Source: Azospirillum lipoferum
Lineage (GTDB): Bacteria; Pseudomonadota; Alphaproteobacteria; Azospirillales; Azospirillaceae
DNA length: 64,000 nucleotides
Reading direction: 5' to 3'
NCBI RefSeq assembly: GCF_024170005.1
Contig: NZ_JALJXJ010000013.1
Location: forward strand, 124,001 to 188,000
Shown here: positions 50,472 through 59,320 of the stretch, one piece after another
Position numbering within the stretch: position 1 is the stretch's first letter
Layout: each line of letters starts with the position of its first letter
Position numbers and translations under genes: made by a program
Notes under the pieces: model-generated
Told to the model about the DNA's origin: nothing
What the model saw: only the letters and a program-made list of their open reading frames with translations
Database searches by the model: none

Positions 50472-51509
50472 GTGGCAAAGAGTCGGCTGGTCCGGTGTTG
50501 TCTGGTTGCATACCTTACGACGGTCCTGGCGCTGGCGTCGCCGTTCGGCGCTGGACCGGCCCGCGCCGATTCCATCGCCCCGCCGCTTGCCCCGCACAGC
50601 GTGGTGCTGGCCAAATCCTCGGCATCGGGGCTGGCGGCCGGTGCCTTCATGGCTATCCAGTTCCACGTCGCCCATTCGGCCGAAATGGTCGGCGTCGGCC
50701 TGGTCGCCGGCGGTCCCTATCTCTGTGCGGCCGAGAATCCCCTGCTGGCGGCGGCCTGCATGCAGGGCAACCCGCTGTGGCCCCGTGGCCAGTCCCTGTA
50801 CGAGGCGGCCCAGCCGCTGGTGACGGCCTGGGCGATCGATCCGCTCGACCGGCTGGCGGGGGCGCAGATCTACCTGTTCAGCGGCCGGGCCGACATGGTG
50901 GTGAACCGCAAGGCGGTGGAGGAGGCGGAGGCCTTCTATCGCGCCGCCCATGTGCCGGCGAACCAGATCCGGATGGAAACCGGGCTGGAGGCCGGCAACG
51001 GCTTCATCGCGCCGGGCGGAGCCAACGACTGCACCGCCAACCGCAGCCCCTATGTCAACTCCTGCGGCGACTATGATCAGGCCGGACGGATCCTGTCGCA
51101 CATCTATGGCGGCCTGAACCCGCCGGCTCCGGACCTGCCGGCGGCGAGCCCCTTCGACCAGACGCCGTTCGGCGATCCGGAGCGAACGGGGCTGGCGCCC
51201 TCCGGCTATGTCTATGTGCCGCCGGCCTGCGCGGGCGGGGCGGCCTGTGCCGTGCACATCGTCTTTCACGGATGCCGCCAGTCCGCCGCCGAGGTCGGCG
51301 ACGCGGTGACCACTGCCGCCGGCTTCAACCGCTGGGCGGCCAACAACAACCTGATCGTGCTCTATCCGCAGCTGTCGCCGGGCCGTTCCGCGGATCCGGT
51401 GGCCTGCTGGGACTGGGTCGGCAGGACGGGGATGGATTACGCGACGAAGGGCGGGGCGCAGATCGCTGCTGTCCACGCGATGTTGACAACCCTTGCAGGG
51501 CAAAGGTGA
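50472..51509 (+). CDS. PHB-depolymerase-like secreted protein lacking the catalytic serine (pseudoenzyme candidate)
   Basis: A 345-residue paralogue of the following gene. A signal peptide (VLALASPFGAGPARA) is followed by the depolymerase fold: MVGVGLVAGGPYLC, IYLFSGRADMVV, and the C-terminal HIVFHGCRQSAAEVGD with LIVLYPQ and CWDWVGRTG. The nucleophile motif GISSG of the downstream protein is GLAAG here (Ala55 in place of Ser), and the histidine region KAAHAYITDG reads EAGNGFIAPG. Two triad residues are thus replaced. GTG at 50472 is preferred, with GGATGAGG upstream. It ends 8 bases before the catalytically intact paralogue. Confidence 0.82.
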   Translation: MAKSRLVRCCLVAYLTTVLALASPFGAGPARADSIAPPLAPHSVVLAKSSASGLAAGAFMAIQFHVAHSAEMVGVGLVAGGPYLCAAENPLLAAACMQGNPLWPRGQSLYEAAQPLVTAWAIDPLDRLAGAQIYLFSGRADMVVNRKAVEEAEAFYRAAHVPANQIRMETGLEAGNGFIAPGGANDCTANRSPYVNSCGDYDQAGRILSHIYGGLNPPAPDLPAASPFDQTPFGDPERTGLAPSGYVYVPPACAGGAACAVHIVFHGCRQSAAEVGDAVTTAAGFNRWAANNNLIVLYPQLSPGRSADPVACWDWVGRTGMDYATKGGAQIAAVHAMLTTLAGQR

Positions 51510-51517
51510 CCCTACTC

Positions 51518-52582
51518 ATGGCTATTTCAAGCAAAGTCATTCTGAAGACTGCTCTGGCGGCGCTCGTCGTCCTCGCACCGCTTCCGGCATGTGCCGAAAT
51601 CAAGCTGTCGGACCTGAAGCTGAAGATCGATCCGGCGCAGACCACGGTGTCGGGCATCTCCTCCGGCGCCTATATGGCCGGGCAGTTCCAGGTCGCCTAT
51701 TCGGGGCTGGTCAAGGCGGCCGGGCTCGTTGCCGGTGGCCCCTACGACTGTGCCGAAGTGTCGGAAGGCGGCATTGCCCCGGCGGTGGTGGCGCTGAAGC
51801 GCTGCATGGACGTGGCAATGGGGGCGCCTGACGTCCCCGCACTGGTCGCCAATGCCAAGGCGCGCGAGAAGGCGAAGGAGATCGACCCGCTGTCCAATAT
51901 GGCGAAGTCGAAGATCTACCTGTTCAACGGCGACAACGACGTGACCGTGAAGCGGCCGGTCGCCGACGCCACCGAACAGTTTTACAAGGCGCTGGGCGTG
52001 ACCGACGCGAACTTCACCTATGTGAAGCTGCCGAAGGCGGCCCACGCCTACATCACCGACGGCTATGGCGCCGCCTGCGACTTCATCCCGAAGGAGGGGG
52101 AGAAGAGCGAATATATCAACAACTGCCAGTATGATCAGGCGGGCGCCATCGTCCGCTTCTTCTACGCCGATACCAAAATCCCGAACGCTCCCGTCGCGGC
52201 CCGTCAGCCGCAGCTGTTCAACCAGGCGCCCTTCGTCGGCGACCCCAGCCGCAGTGGCATGGCGAAGACCGGCTATGTCTATGTTCCTGAAGCCTGCGAG
52301 GGCGGCCGGCAGACCTGCCGCATCCATGTCGCCTTCCATGGCTGCCAGATGGCGTCGAACCTGATCGGCGATCATTTCGCCGTCAATGCCGGCTACAACC
52401 GCTGGGCCGACGTCAACAACATCGTCGTGCTGTACCCGCAGATCGACGGTGCCGCCAAGCCGACCTCCAACCCCAAGGCCTGCTGGGACTGGTTCGCCTA
52501 TACCGGCTATGACTTCGCCCGCAAGAGCGGCTTCCAGATGACCGCCGTCCGCAAGATGATCGGCGCGCTGGCCGGGGAATAA
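51518..52582 (+). CDS. phaZ: extracellular/periplasmic PHB depolymerase family protein
   Basis: A 354-residue secreted hydrolase with a signal peptide (ALAALVVLAPLPACA). The nucleophile is Ser48 in VSGISSGAYMAGQF, Asp139 or Asp141 lies in FNGDNDVTV, and His176 in KAAHAYITDG, giving a complete triad. The second half carries HVAFHGCQMASNLIGDHF and NRWADVNNIVVLYPQ. It hydrolyses PHB or short 3-hydroxybutyrate oligomers outside the cytoplasm. The ATG is 8 bases after the upstream paralogue stop, so the genes are one operon. The product would be 3-hydroxybutyrate oligomers or monomer. Confidence 0.88.
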   Translation: MAISSKVILKTALAALVVLAPLPACAEIKLSDLKLKIDPAQTTVSGISSGAYMAGQFQVAYSGLVKAAGLVAGGPYDCAEVSEGGIAPAVVALKRCMDVAMGAPDVPALVANAKAREKAKEIDPLSNMAKSKIYLFNGDNDVTVKRPVADATEQFYKALGVTDANFTYVKLPKAAHAYITDGYGAACDFIPKEGEKSEYINNCQYDQAGAIVRFFYADTKIPNAPVAARQPQLFNQAPFVGDPSRSGMAKTGYVYVPEACEGGRQTCRIHVAFHGCQMASNLIGDHFAVNAGYNRWADVNNIVVLYPQIDGAAKPTSNPKACWDWFAYTGYDFARKSGFQMTAVRKMIGALAGE

Positions 52583-52601
52583 AGGCAGTGCTTTGAAAAT
52601 G

Positions 52602-52639
52602 AAAAAGCCCCTCTCCGGCGGACCGGGGAGGAGCTTTTT
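52602..52639. terminator. bidirectional terminator between phaZ and eno
   Basis: AAAAAGCCCCTCTCCGG and CCGGGGAGGAGCTTTTT are near-complementary (two mismatches) around a short loop, with T-runs at both ends. Confidence 0.75.
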
Positions 52640-52654
52640 CTTACCTTAAACCGA

Positions 52655-53932
52655 TCAGGCCTTGAGGATGCCGCGGCCGGCGAAGCGGGCGGCGACGCCG
52701 AGCTGTTCCTCGATGCGGATCAGCTGGTTGTACTTGGCCAGACGGTCCGAACGGCTCAGCGAGCCGGTCTTGATCTGGCCGCAGTTGGTGGCGACCGCCA
52801 GATCGGCGATGGTGCTGTCCTCGGTCTCGCCCGAGCGGTGCGACAGAACGGCGGTGTAGCCGGCCTTGTGCGCCATGTCGACCGCCTCCAGCGTCTCCGA
52901 CAGCGTGCCGATCTGGTTGACCTTCACCAGGATCGAGTTGGCGACACCTTGGCGGATGCCCTGGGCCAGACGCTTGGGGTTGGTGACGAACAGGTCGTCG
53001 CCGACCAGCTGCACCTTGGAACCGATGGCATCGGTCAGCGCCTTCCAGCCTTCCCAGTCGTCCTCGGCCATGCCGTCCTCGATCGAGATGATCGGGTAGC
53101 GGCCGGCCAGATCGGCCCAGTAGGCGACCATCTGTTCCGGCGACAGCGACTTGCCTTCGCCGGCCAGCTCGTACTTGCCGTTCTTGAAGAACTCGGTCGA
53201 GGCGGCGTCCAGCGCCAGCATGACGTCGTCGCCCGGCTTGTAGCCGGCGGCCTCGATCGCCTTCATGACGAAGCCGAGCGCCTCGTCGGTCGAGCCGATG
53301 TTGGGGGCGAAGCCGCCCTCGTCGCCGACATTGGTGTTGTGGCCGGCGTCCTTCAGCTTCTTCTTCAGCGACTGGAAGATCTCGGAGCCCATGCGGATGG
53401 CGTCGGCGCCGGTCTCGGCGCCCACCGGCATGATCATGAATTCCTGGATGTCGATGGGGTTGTCGGCATGGGCGCCGCCGTTGATGATGTTCATCATCGG
53501 CACCGGCAGCAGCGAGGCGAAGGCGCCGCCGACATAGCGGTAGAGCGGCAGGCCGGCATCCTCGGCGGCGGCGCGGGCGACCGCCAGCGACACGCCCAGG
53601 ATCGCGTTGGCGCCCAGCCGGCCCTTGTTCTCGGTGCCGTCCAGGTCGATCATGGCGAGGTCGATGGCGCGCTGGTCGTCGGCGTCCAGGCCGGCGAGCG
53701 CGTCGTAGATCTCACCGTTGACGGATTCGACTGCCTTCAGCACGCCCTTGCCGCCGAAGCGGGACTTGTCGCCGTCGCGCAGTTCGACCGCCTCATGGGC
53801 GCCGGTGGAGGCGCCCGATGGCACCGCGGCGCGGCCGAAGGCGCCGCTGTCCAGCGCAACGTCGACTTCCACGGTCGGGTTGCCGCGGCTGTCCAGGATT
53901 TCGCGGGCGTGAATCTCGGTGATGACGCTCAT
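52655..53932 (-). CDS. eno: enolase
   Basis: A 425-residue phosphopyruvate hydratase interconverting 2-phosphoglycerate and phosphoenolpyruvate. The N-terminus is VITEIHAREILDSRGNPTVEVD, with VPSGASTGAHEAVELRD; later VGDEGGFAPN, LALDAASTEFF (metal ligands), ISIEDGMAEDDW, LVGDDLFVTN and the signature SHRSGETEDSTIADLAV with catalytic lysine in ILVKVNQ. Length is as usual. The ATG at 53932 follows GAAGGA; a leader from 54055 is non-conserved. It is monocistronic by position. Confidence 0.97.
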   Translation of the reverse strand: MSVITEIHAREILDSRGNPTVEVDVALDSGAFGRAAVPSGASTGAHEAVELRDGDKSRFGGKGVLKAVESVNGEIYDALAGLDADDQRAIDLAMIDLDGTENKGRLGANAILGVSLAVARAAAEDAGLPLYRYVGGAFASLLPVPMMNIINGGAHADNPIDIQEFMIMPVGAETGADAIRMGSEIFQSLKKKLKDAGHNTNVGDEGGFAPNIGSTDEALGFVMKAIEAAGYKPGDDVMLALDAASTEFFKNGKYELAGEGKSLSPEQMVAYWADLAGRYPIISIEDGMAEDDWEGWKALTDAIGSKVQLVGDDLFVTNPKRLAQGIRQGVANSILVKVNQIGTLSETLEAVDMAHKAGYTAVLSHRSGETEDSTIADLAVATNCGQIKTGSLSRSDRLAKYNQLIRIEEQLGVAARFAGRGILKA

Positions 53933-54058
53933 GATCGGTCGATCCTTCGAGGAATGGCAGCCGCGTTGTCTCGCAGGCCGCGTTTTAAGGCGCGCAGGCT
54001 TGATAGCCCCGACGTCCGGGCGATGCAATATCTGCTTCGGCTTACAACCCCGCACGAA

Positions 54059-54844
54059 TCAGAGGAATCTCTCCACCATCGCGGCGAATTCGGCCGGGCG
54101 TTCGGCGTGCAGCCAGTGTCCAACCCCCTCGATCATGCGGATTTCCGCCTTGGGGAAGTGGCGGCGGATGGCGTCGTGATGCTCCGGCCGAATGTAGTCG
54201 GACGTACCGCCGCCGATGAACAGGGCAGGTCCCTCGTAACGCGCACCGCCGAAGTCGGGGAAGCCGATCAGCTCCGCCATGTTGGCCCCGATGGAATCGA
54301 GGTTGATCCGCCAGGAGAAGGCGCCGTTCTCCAGCACCAGATTCTGCATCAGGAAGGAGCGCAGCGGTGCCTCCGGCACGGCCTCGGCCAGCTGGGCCTC
54401 CACCTCCGGCCGGCGGCTGACGCCTTCCAGCTTCGCGGCCTTCATGGCCGCGACATAGGGGGCGTGGGTGTGGGTATAGGCGACCGGGGCGATGTCGGCG
54501 ACCACCAGCCGCTCCACCCGGTCGGGATGGGCCAGCGCCAGCGCCATGGCGGTCTTGCCGCCCATCGAATGGCCGACGATGGTCGCGCGGGCGAAACCGC
54601 GGTCGTCGAGGAAGCGCAGCACGTCGGCCGCCATCTCCGGATAGCTCATGCCCTCGGCCCAGGGCGCGCCGCCGTGGTTGCGCAGGTCCAGCGCATAGAC
54701 CCGCCGCGATTCGCCGAAACGGCGGGCCAGGGTCTGCCAGTTGCGGGCGGAGCCGAACAGGCCGTGCAGGACCAGCATCGGCGTTCCGCCATTGGCTTCG
54801 CCGGCTTCCAGATAGGTCAGGGGGAGGGCTTGCTGCTGCGGCAT
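54059..54844 (-). CDS. alpha/beta hydrolase (YbfF-like esterase)
   Basis: A 261-residue hydrolase. The oxyanion-hole region is LVLHGLFGSARNW, the nucleophile is Ser in VGHSMGGKTAM, the acid is in GGTSDYIRPEH and the histidine in GVGHWLHAERP. LDLRNHGGAPW is typical of the YbfF subgroup, esterases acting on acyl-CoA, malonyl or small esters; the natural substrate here is not known. It is divergent from MurJ and in the same orientation as enolase, 126 bases upstream of it. Confidence 0.9.
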   Translation of the reverse strand: MPQQQALPLTYLEAGEANGGTPMLVLHGLFGSARNWQTLARRFGESRRVYALDLRNHGGAPWAEGMSYPEMAADVLRFLDDRGFARATIVGHSMGGKTAMALALAHPDRVERLVVADIAPVAYTHTHAPYVAAMKAAKLEGVSRRPEVEAQLAEAVPEAPLRSFLMQNLVLENGAFSWRINLDSIGANMAELIGFPDFGGARYEGPALFIGGGTSDYIRPEHHDAIRRHFPKAEIRMIEGVGHWLHAERPAEFAAMVERFL

Positions 54845-54975
54845 GTCGGGGCCTTCGACCGTGGGGAGATGAGATGCGTTCTGGACGAATGCGGGCGGCG
54901 ATCCTATGACGAACGCGGCTGTATCGCTAGGATGCCGCCGGGCTAATTTTGCACCACAAGAGCGATCCAGCCATC

Positions 54976-56526
54976 GTGTTCCGTCATATCCTGTCCGTCG
55001 GCGGCCTGACCCTGGCCAGCCGGGTGCTCGGTTTCCTGCGCGACGTGCTGACCGCGGCGCTGCTGGGCGCCGGGCCGGTCGCCGACGCCTTCTTCGTCGC
55101 CTTCCGGCTGCCGAACCACTTCCGCGCGCTGTTCGCGGAGGGGGCCTTCAACTCCGCCTTCGTGCCGCTGTTCTCCGGCAAGCTGGTGCAGGACGGTGCC
55201 GCCGCCGCCCGCCGCTTCGCCGACGAGGTGATGACCCTGCTGGTCATCGTGCAACTGGCGCTGCTGCTGGCGGTGCTGGCCTTCATGCCGCAATTCATGA
55301 CGGTCTTCGCCCCCGGCTTCGCCGACGAGCCGGAGAAGTTCCGGCTGGCCGTGCTGTTCACCAGCATCACCTTCCCCTACCTGCTGCTGATCTCGCTGGT
55401 GTCGCTCTATGGTGGCGTGCTGAACAGCATGAGCCGTTTCGGCTCGGCCGCCGCCGCCCCCATCCTGATGAACCTGTGCCTGATCGCGGCGCTGGTGGTC
55501 GGCACGCCGCTGATGCCGACGGCGGGTCACGCGCTGTCCTGGGGCGTGCTGGCGTCCGGTGTCGCGCAGTATCTCTATCTGGCCTGGGATGCCCGGCGGG
55601 CCGACATGACCCTGCGCCCGGTGCTGCCGCGCCTGTCGCCCGACGTGAAGCGTTTCCTGGCGGTGCTGGGGCCGGCAGCGCTGGGATCGGGCCTGACGCA
55701 GATCAGCCTGTTCGCCGACACCCTGATCGCCTCGGCCCTGCCGACCGGCGCGGTGTCCTATCTCTATTACGCGGACCGGCTGAACCAGCTGCCGCTGGGG
55801 GTGATCGGCATTGCCGTCGGGACCGTTCTGCTTCCGGAAATGTCCAAGCGGATCAAGAGCGGCGACGAGGCCGGCGCGGTTGACAGCCAGAACCGCGCCA
55901 TCGAGCTGTCGCTGGTGCTGACCCTGCCGGCGGCCATCGCCTTCCTGGTTGCAGGCACGCCGATCCTGTCAGTGCTATTCCAGCGCGGCGCCTTCGGCCC
56001 GTCGGACGCCGCGGCCTCCGCCGTCACCCTCCAGGCCTATGCGCTGGGGCTGCCGGCCTTCGTGGTGATCCGCAGCCTCGTCAACGGCTTCTACGCCCGT
56101 CACGACACGGCGACACCGGTGCGGGTGGCGCTGGTGGCGGTCGGCATCAATGTGGCGCTGAAGCTGGCGCTGATGGGCCCGCTGGCCCAGGTCGGGCTGG
56201 CGGTCGCCACCTCCGTCGGTGCCTGGGTGAATGCTGGGCTGCTGGCGCTGTTGCTCCACCGCCGCGGCCTGTTCCGTGCCGACGCGCGTCTGACCCGCAA
56301 CCTGCCGCGCATGGCCATCGCCGCCGCTGCCATGGCCGGCGCCCTGTGGCTGGCGACCGAGCGGCTTTCCCCCTGGCTGGGTGCCGCCGGGATGGTCGAG
56401 CGGTTGGGTGGACTGACGGTGCTGGCGGTGGTCGGACTGGCTGTCTATGCTGTCGCGGCCGTGCTGCTGGGGCTGGTGCGGCGCAGCGACCTCGGCCGTC
56501 TGCGCCGTCGGCGGGCGAAGGTTTAG
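54976..56526 (+). CDS. murJ: lipid II flippase MurJ
   Basis: A 516-residue membrane protein with about 14 transmembrane segments that flips lipid II to the periplasm. Family features are SVGGLTLASRVLGFLRDVLTAA at the start, FRLPNHFRALFAEGAFNSAFVP in the first loop with conserved Arg residues, and YYADRLNQLPLGVIGIAVGTVLLPEMS. GTG at 54976 gives the usual VFRHILS N-terminus; a TTG at 54949 would add nine residues. It is convergent with the sulfurtransferase gene, one base separating the stops. Confidence 0.93.
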   Translation: MFRHILSVGGLTLASRVLGFLRDVLTAALLGAGPVADAFFVAFRLPNHFRALFAEGAFNSAFVPLFSGKLVQDGAAAARRFADEVMTLLVIVQLALLLAVLAFMPQFMTVFAPGFADEPEKFRLAVLFTSITFPYLLLISLVSLYGGVLNSMSRFGSAAAAPILMNLCLIAALVVGTPLMPTAGHALSWGVLASGVAQYLYLAWDARRADMTLRPVLPRLSPDVKRFLAVLGPAALGSGLTQISLFADTLIASALPTGAVSYLYYADRLNQLPLGVIGIAVGTVLLPEMSKRIKSGDEAGAVDSQNRAIELSLVLTLPAAIAFLVAGTPILSVLFQRGAFGPSDAAASAVTLQAYALGLPAFVVIRSLVNGFYARHDTATPVRVALVAVGINVALKLALMGPLAQVGLAVATSVGAWVNAGLLALLLHRRGLFRADARLTRNLPRMAIAAAAMAGALWLATERLSPWLGAAGMVERLGGLTVLAVVGLAVYAVAAVLLGLVRRSDLGRLRRRRAKV

Positions 56527-56527
56527 A

Positions 56528-57370
56528 TCAGCCTTCGGTCTGCAAGGGGCGCTCCGGATCAGCGCTCCATTCCGACATGGAACCGTCATAGAGTCGCACG
56601 CCCGGCACGCCGGCGATCTCGCTGAGGGCGAACCAGGACACCGAGGCGAGGTGCCCGGTGTTGCAGAAGGTGATGGGCTGGTCGCGCAGGGGCAAATCCG
56701 CCTGACCGGCCATCGCCTTCACCGTGTCGGGCGAGGCAAAGCGGTGCTCGGCAGCCGAGAAGAGCGGGGCGATGTCGAGATTCACCGCGCCGGGGATGGT
56801 GCCGGGCGCGCGGGCCTGCGGGCTCTTGGCCTTGCCGGCGAACTGCTCGGCCGAACGGGCATCATGCAGCGGCACGGTGCCGGCCTTCACGGCGGCTGCG
56901 ACGTCGTCCAGGGTGGCGCGCAGATCGGTGCGGGGGTGGACGGAGAAGCTCGTCGGTTTGCGCTCCGCCGGCAGCGGATTGACCGGGCCGCCGGCTGCGA
57001 CCCAGCCGGCGAAGCCGCCGTCCAGCACCGACACCGCGTCATGGCCCAGCATCTTGAAGGTCCAATAGACGCGGGTGGCGTTGCCCATGTCCGAGGCGTT
57101 GGCACCCGCTGCGACCAGCACCACATGGTCGCCGTTGCCGATCCCGAGGCTGCCGATCAGTTCCGCCAACACACCCGCCTCCGGCAGCATCCCGGCCCCG
57201 CCGCCGACCACAGTCCGCCAGCCAGCCGTTGCGTAGTCGGAATGAACCGCTCCCGGAACGAAGCCGCCGGCAGGCGGGGTTCGCACGTCCAGGACGACGA
57301 TGCCGGGGCTGTCGAGCCGGCTTTTCAGCCAGGAAGCGTCCACGAGCGGGGAAATGCTGCTGTCGGTCAT
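56528..57370 (-). CDS. sseA: thiosulfate/3-mercaptopyruvate sulfurtransferase (two rhodanese domains)
   Basis: A 280-residue protein of two rhodanese domains (residues about 1-135 and 155-280). The first starts SPLVDASWLKSRLDSPGIVVLDVR. The second carries the active-site cysteine in ITFCNTGHLASVSWF. GGFAGWVAAGGPV is the typical connector. The loop CNTGHLAS departs from both classic CRKGVT (thiosulfate) and CGSGVT (mercaptopyruvate) loops, so the preferred donor is uncertain. ATG 57370 is preferred over longer readings. Confidence 0.85.
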   Translation of the reverse strand: MTDSSISPLVDASWLKSRLDSPGIVVLDVRTPPAGGFVPGAVHSDYATAGWRTVVGGGAGMLPEAGVLAELIGSLGIGNGDHVVLVAAGANASDMGNATRVYWTFKMLGHDAVSVLDGGFAGWVAAGGPVNPLPAERKPTSFSVHPRTDLRATLDDVAAAVKAGTVPLHDARSAEQFAGKAKSPQARAPGTIPGAVNLDIAPLFSAAEHRFASPDTVKAMAGQADLPLRDQPITFCNTGHLASVSWFALSEIAGVPGVRLYDGSMSEWSADPERPLQTEG

Positions 57371-57608
57371 CAGGATGAACCCGGTTCCGGTTGGTCGATG
57401 CCTTGTCCTGCCGTAATTGTTGCGTACCAGCAACGAAAAGGCCGGCGGGCGGGCGGGTCGACAGTGTGGGCGAAGCGCCGGTGCGGGGAAAGCCCAATCT
57501 TGTCGCAATCCCTGTCGGTCGGTGGCGTTGCCGGGTAGCCCGTCCGGGGTGTAGGATGTCCCGTTCGTGTAAGAAGGCGCCCATTCCGGCGCGGGAGCTT
57601 GGACATCC

Positions 57609-57911
57609 ATGGCCAACATCGACGACCTGCTCGGCGCGCCCGATCCCAACGACGGCGACGCCGCGTCCTTTGCCATCGGCGACGCGCCGGTGGAGATCAA
57701 GGTCGTGATCGGCACCGCCATGCTCCGCGTCCGCGACCTGCTGAAGCTGGGCCGCGGCGCCGTCGTGGAACTCGACCGTCATCTGAAGGACCCGACCGAT
57801 GTCTATGTCGAAGGCGTGCTGGTCGCCCGTGGTGAGGTCGCCATCATCGACGACAAGATCGGCGTCACTTTGACCGACTTCATCAAGTCCAGCCGCGAAT
57901 GGAAGCGCTGA
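57609..57911 (+). CDS. fliN: flagellar motor switch protein FliN (short form)
   Basis: A 100-residue protein made almost entirely of a SpoA domain (residues about 25-95): VEIKVVIGTAMLRVRDLLKLGRGAVVELDR and VYVEGVLVARGEVAIIDDKIGVTL. It forms the C-ring of the flagellar switch with FliM and FliG, receiving CheY-P control. No other flagellar gene is in the window, so it is an isolated copy. FliN binds the same family of chemotaxis outputs that the upstream PilZ chemoreceptor would feed, but they are 30 kb apart. Confidence 0.92.
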   Translation: MANIDDLLGAPDPNDGDAASFAIGDAPVEIKVVIGTAMLRVRDLLKLGRGAVVELDRHLKDPTDVYVEGVLVARGEVAIIDDKIGVTLTDFIKSSREWKR

Positions 57912-58060
57912 GCCCGGCGCTTTGCCTTCATCGATGCTTCATTAGGTAGCGGCCGTGTTTGTGCTGGTGCCTTGACGGCGGGCGGTGGCTTCTGGTCTCG
58001 TTGACAGCGGTCGTGGGAAGTGCCGTCGCCGACGGCGTCGCCGGCCCGGAGAGCGAAGCC

Positions 58061-59320
58061 ATGCCGCACACCGCCGTCTCCCCATCCTCCTGCCTGCCAC
58101 GCCATTTCTCCAACCCCAATGCCGACCACGAACGGGTATACGGCCCGTCGGAACGCGCGATCCTCTGCCGCGCCGCCTTCGACGAGGCGATGGCCGAGAT
58201 CGGCGCCTGGCCCGGCTATACGCCTACCCCGCTGCGTTCCCTGTCCGGACTGGCGCGGGAGGCCGGGATCGACCGCCTCTGGTACAAGGACGAAAGCACC
58301 CGCTTCGCGCTCGGCAGCTTCAAGGCGCTGGGCGGGGCCTACGCCGTTCTGCGGCTGCTGGCGCGCGAGGTGACGGCGCGGGTGCCTGGCGTGCCGGTGA
58401 CGGCGTTGGACCTCGTCGTCGGCCGCTATGCCAAAGTGACGCGGACGCTGACCGTCACCACCGCCACCGACGGCAACCATGGCCGATCGGTCGCCTGGGG
58501 TGCGCAGGTCTTCGGCTGCAATTGCGTGGTGTATGTGCCTGCCGCCTGCACGTCCGGCCGCCGCGCCGCCATCGAGGCGTACGGGGCGCGGGTGGTGGTG
58601 GTGGACGGGCCGTATGACGACGCGGTGCGCCGTGCCGCCGCCGATGCGGCGGAGCAGGGCTGGTTCGTCGTCTCCGACACCTCCTACACCGGCTATATGG
58701 ATGTGCCGCGCGACGTGATGCAGGGCTACACCGTGATGGTGGAAGAGGCGATCTCCCAACTTCCCGCCAGCGAGCGGCCGACCCATGTCTTCGTGCAGGG
58801 CGGCGTCGGGGCGCTGCCCGCCGCGGTCTGCGGCCATCTCTGGGAAAGCTGGGGACGCCAGCGCCCGCGCTTTGTGGTGGTGGAGCCGCACAGTGCCGAC
58901 TGCCTGTACCAGAGCGCCGTCGCCGGCCGTCCGGTGCGGGCGCAGGGCGACCTCGACACGGTGATGGCCGGGCTTGCCTGCGGCGAGGTCTCCCCGCTGG
59001 CCTGGGCGATCCTGGAACGTGGTGCCGATGATTTCCTGACCATTCCCGACGAAGGGGCGGTCACCGCCATGCGCAAGCTGGCGGAAGGCAGGCATGGCGG
59101 GCGTCCGGTGGTTGGTGGCGAATCCGGCGTCGCCGGGCTGGCCGGGCTGCTCTGCGCCGCCGCGCATGAGGAGGTGCGGCTGGCGCTGGGCCTCGTGCCG
59201 GACGCCCGTGTGCTGGTGTTCGGGACCGAGGGCGCGACCGATCCGGAGGTCTATGAGCGGATCGTCGGCCGGTCGCCGGAGATGGTGGCCGAAGGACTGC
59301 TCAGCGCAGCAGGTCGGTGA
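58061..59320 (+). CDS. dpaL: diaminopropionate ammonia-lyase
   Basis: A 419-residue PLP enzyme of fold type II that cleaves 2,3-diaminopropionate to pyruvate and two ammonia. The PLP lysine is in RFALGSFKALGGAYAV. The asparagine loop is TTATDGNHGRSVAWG, and the glycine-rich phosphate loop FVQGGVGALPAAV, together typical of DpaL. ESGVAGLAGLL follows. The ATG at 58061 has GGAGAG upstream. It probably assists use of diaminopropionate as nitrogen source or detoxifies it. The 3-prime end overlaps the convergent ClpP-like gene by 20 bases. Confidence 0.9.
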   Translation: MPHTAVSPSSCLPRHFSNPNADHERVYGPSERAILCRAAFDEAMAEIGAWPGYTPTPLRSLSGLAREAGIDRLWYKDESTRFALGSFKALGGAYAVLRLLAREVTARVPGVPVTALDLVVGRYAKVTRTLTVTTATDGNHGRSVAWGAQVFGCNCVVYVPAACTSGRRAAIEAYGARVVVVDGPYDDAVRRAAADAAEQGWFVVSDTSYTGYMDVPRDVMQGYTVMVEEAISQLPASERPTHVFVQGGVGALPAAVCGHLWESWGRQRPRFVVVEPHSADCLYQSAVAGRPVRAQGDLDTVMAGLACGEVSPLAWAILERGADDFLTIPDEGAVTAMRKLAEGRHGGRPVVGGESGVAGLAGLLCAAAHEEVRLALGLVPDARVLVFGTEGATDPEVYERIVGRSPEMVAEGLLSAAGR

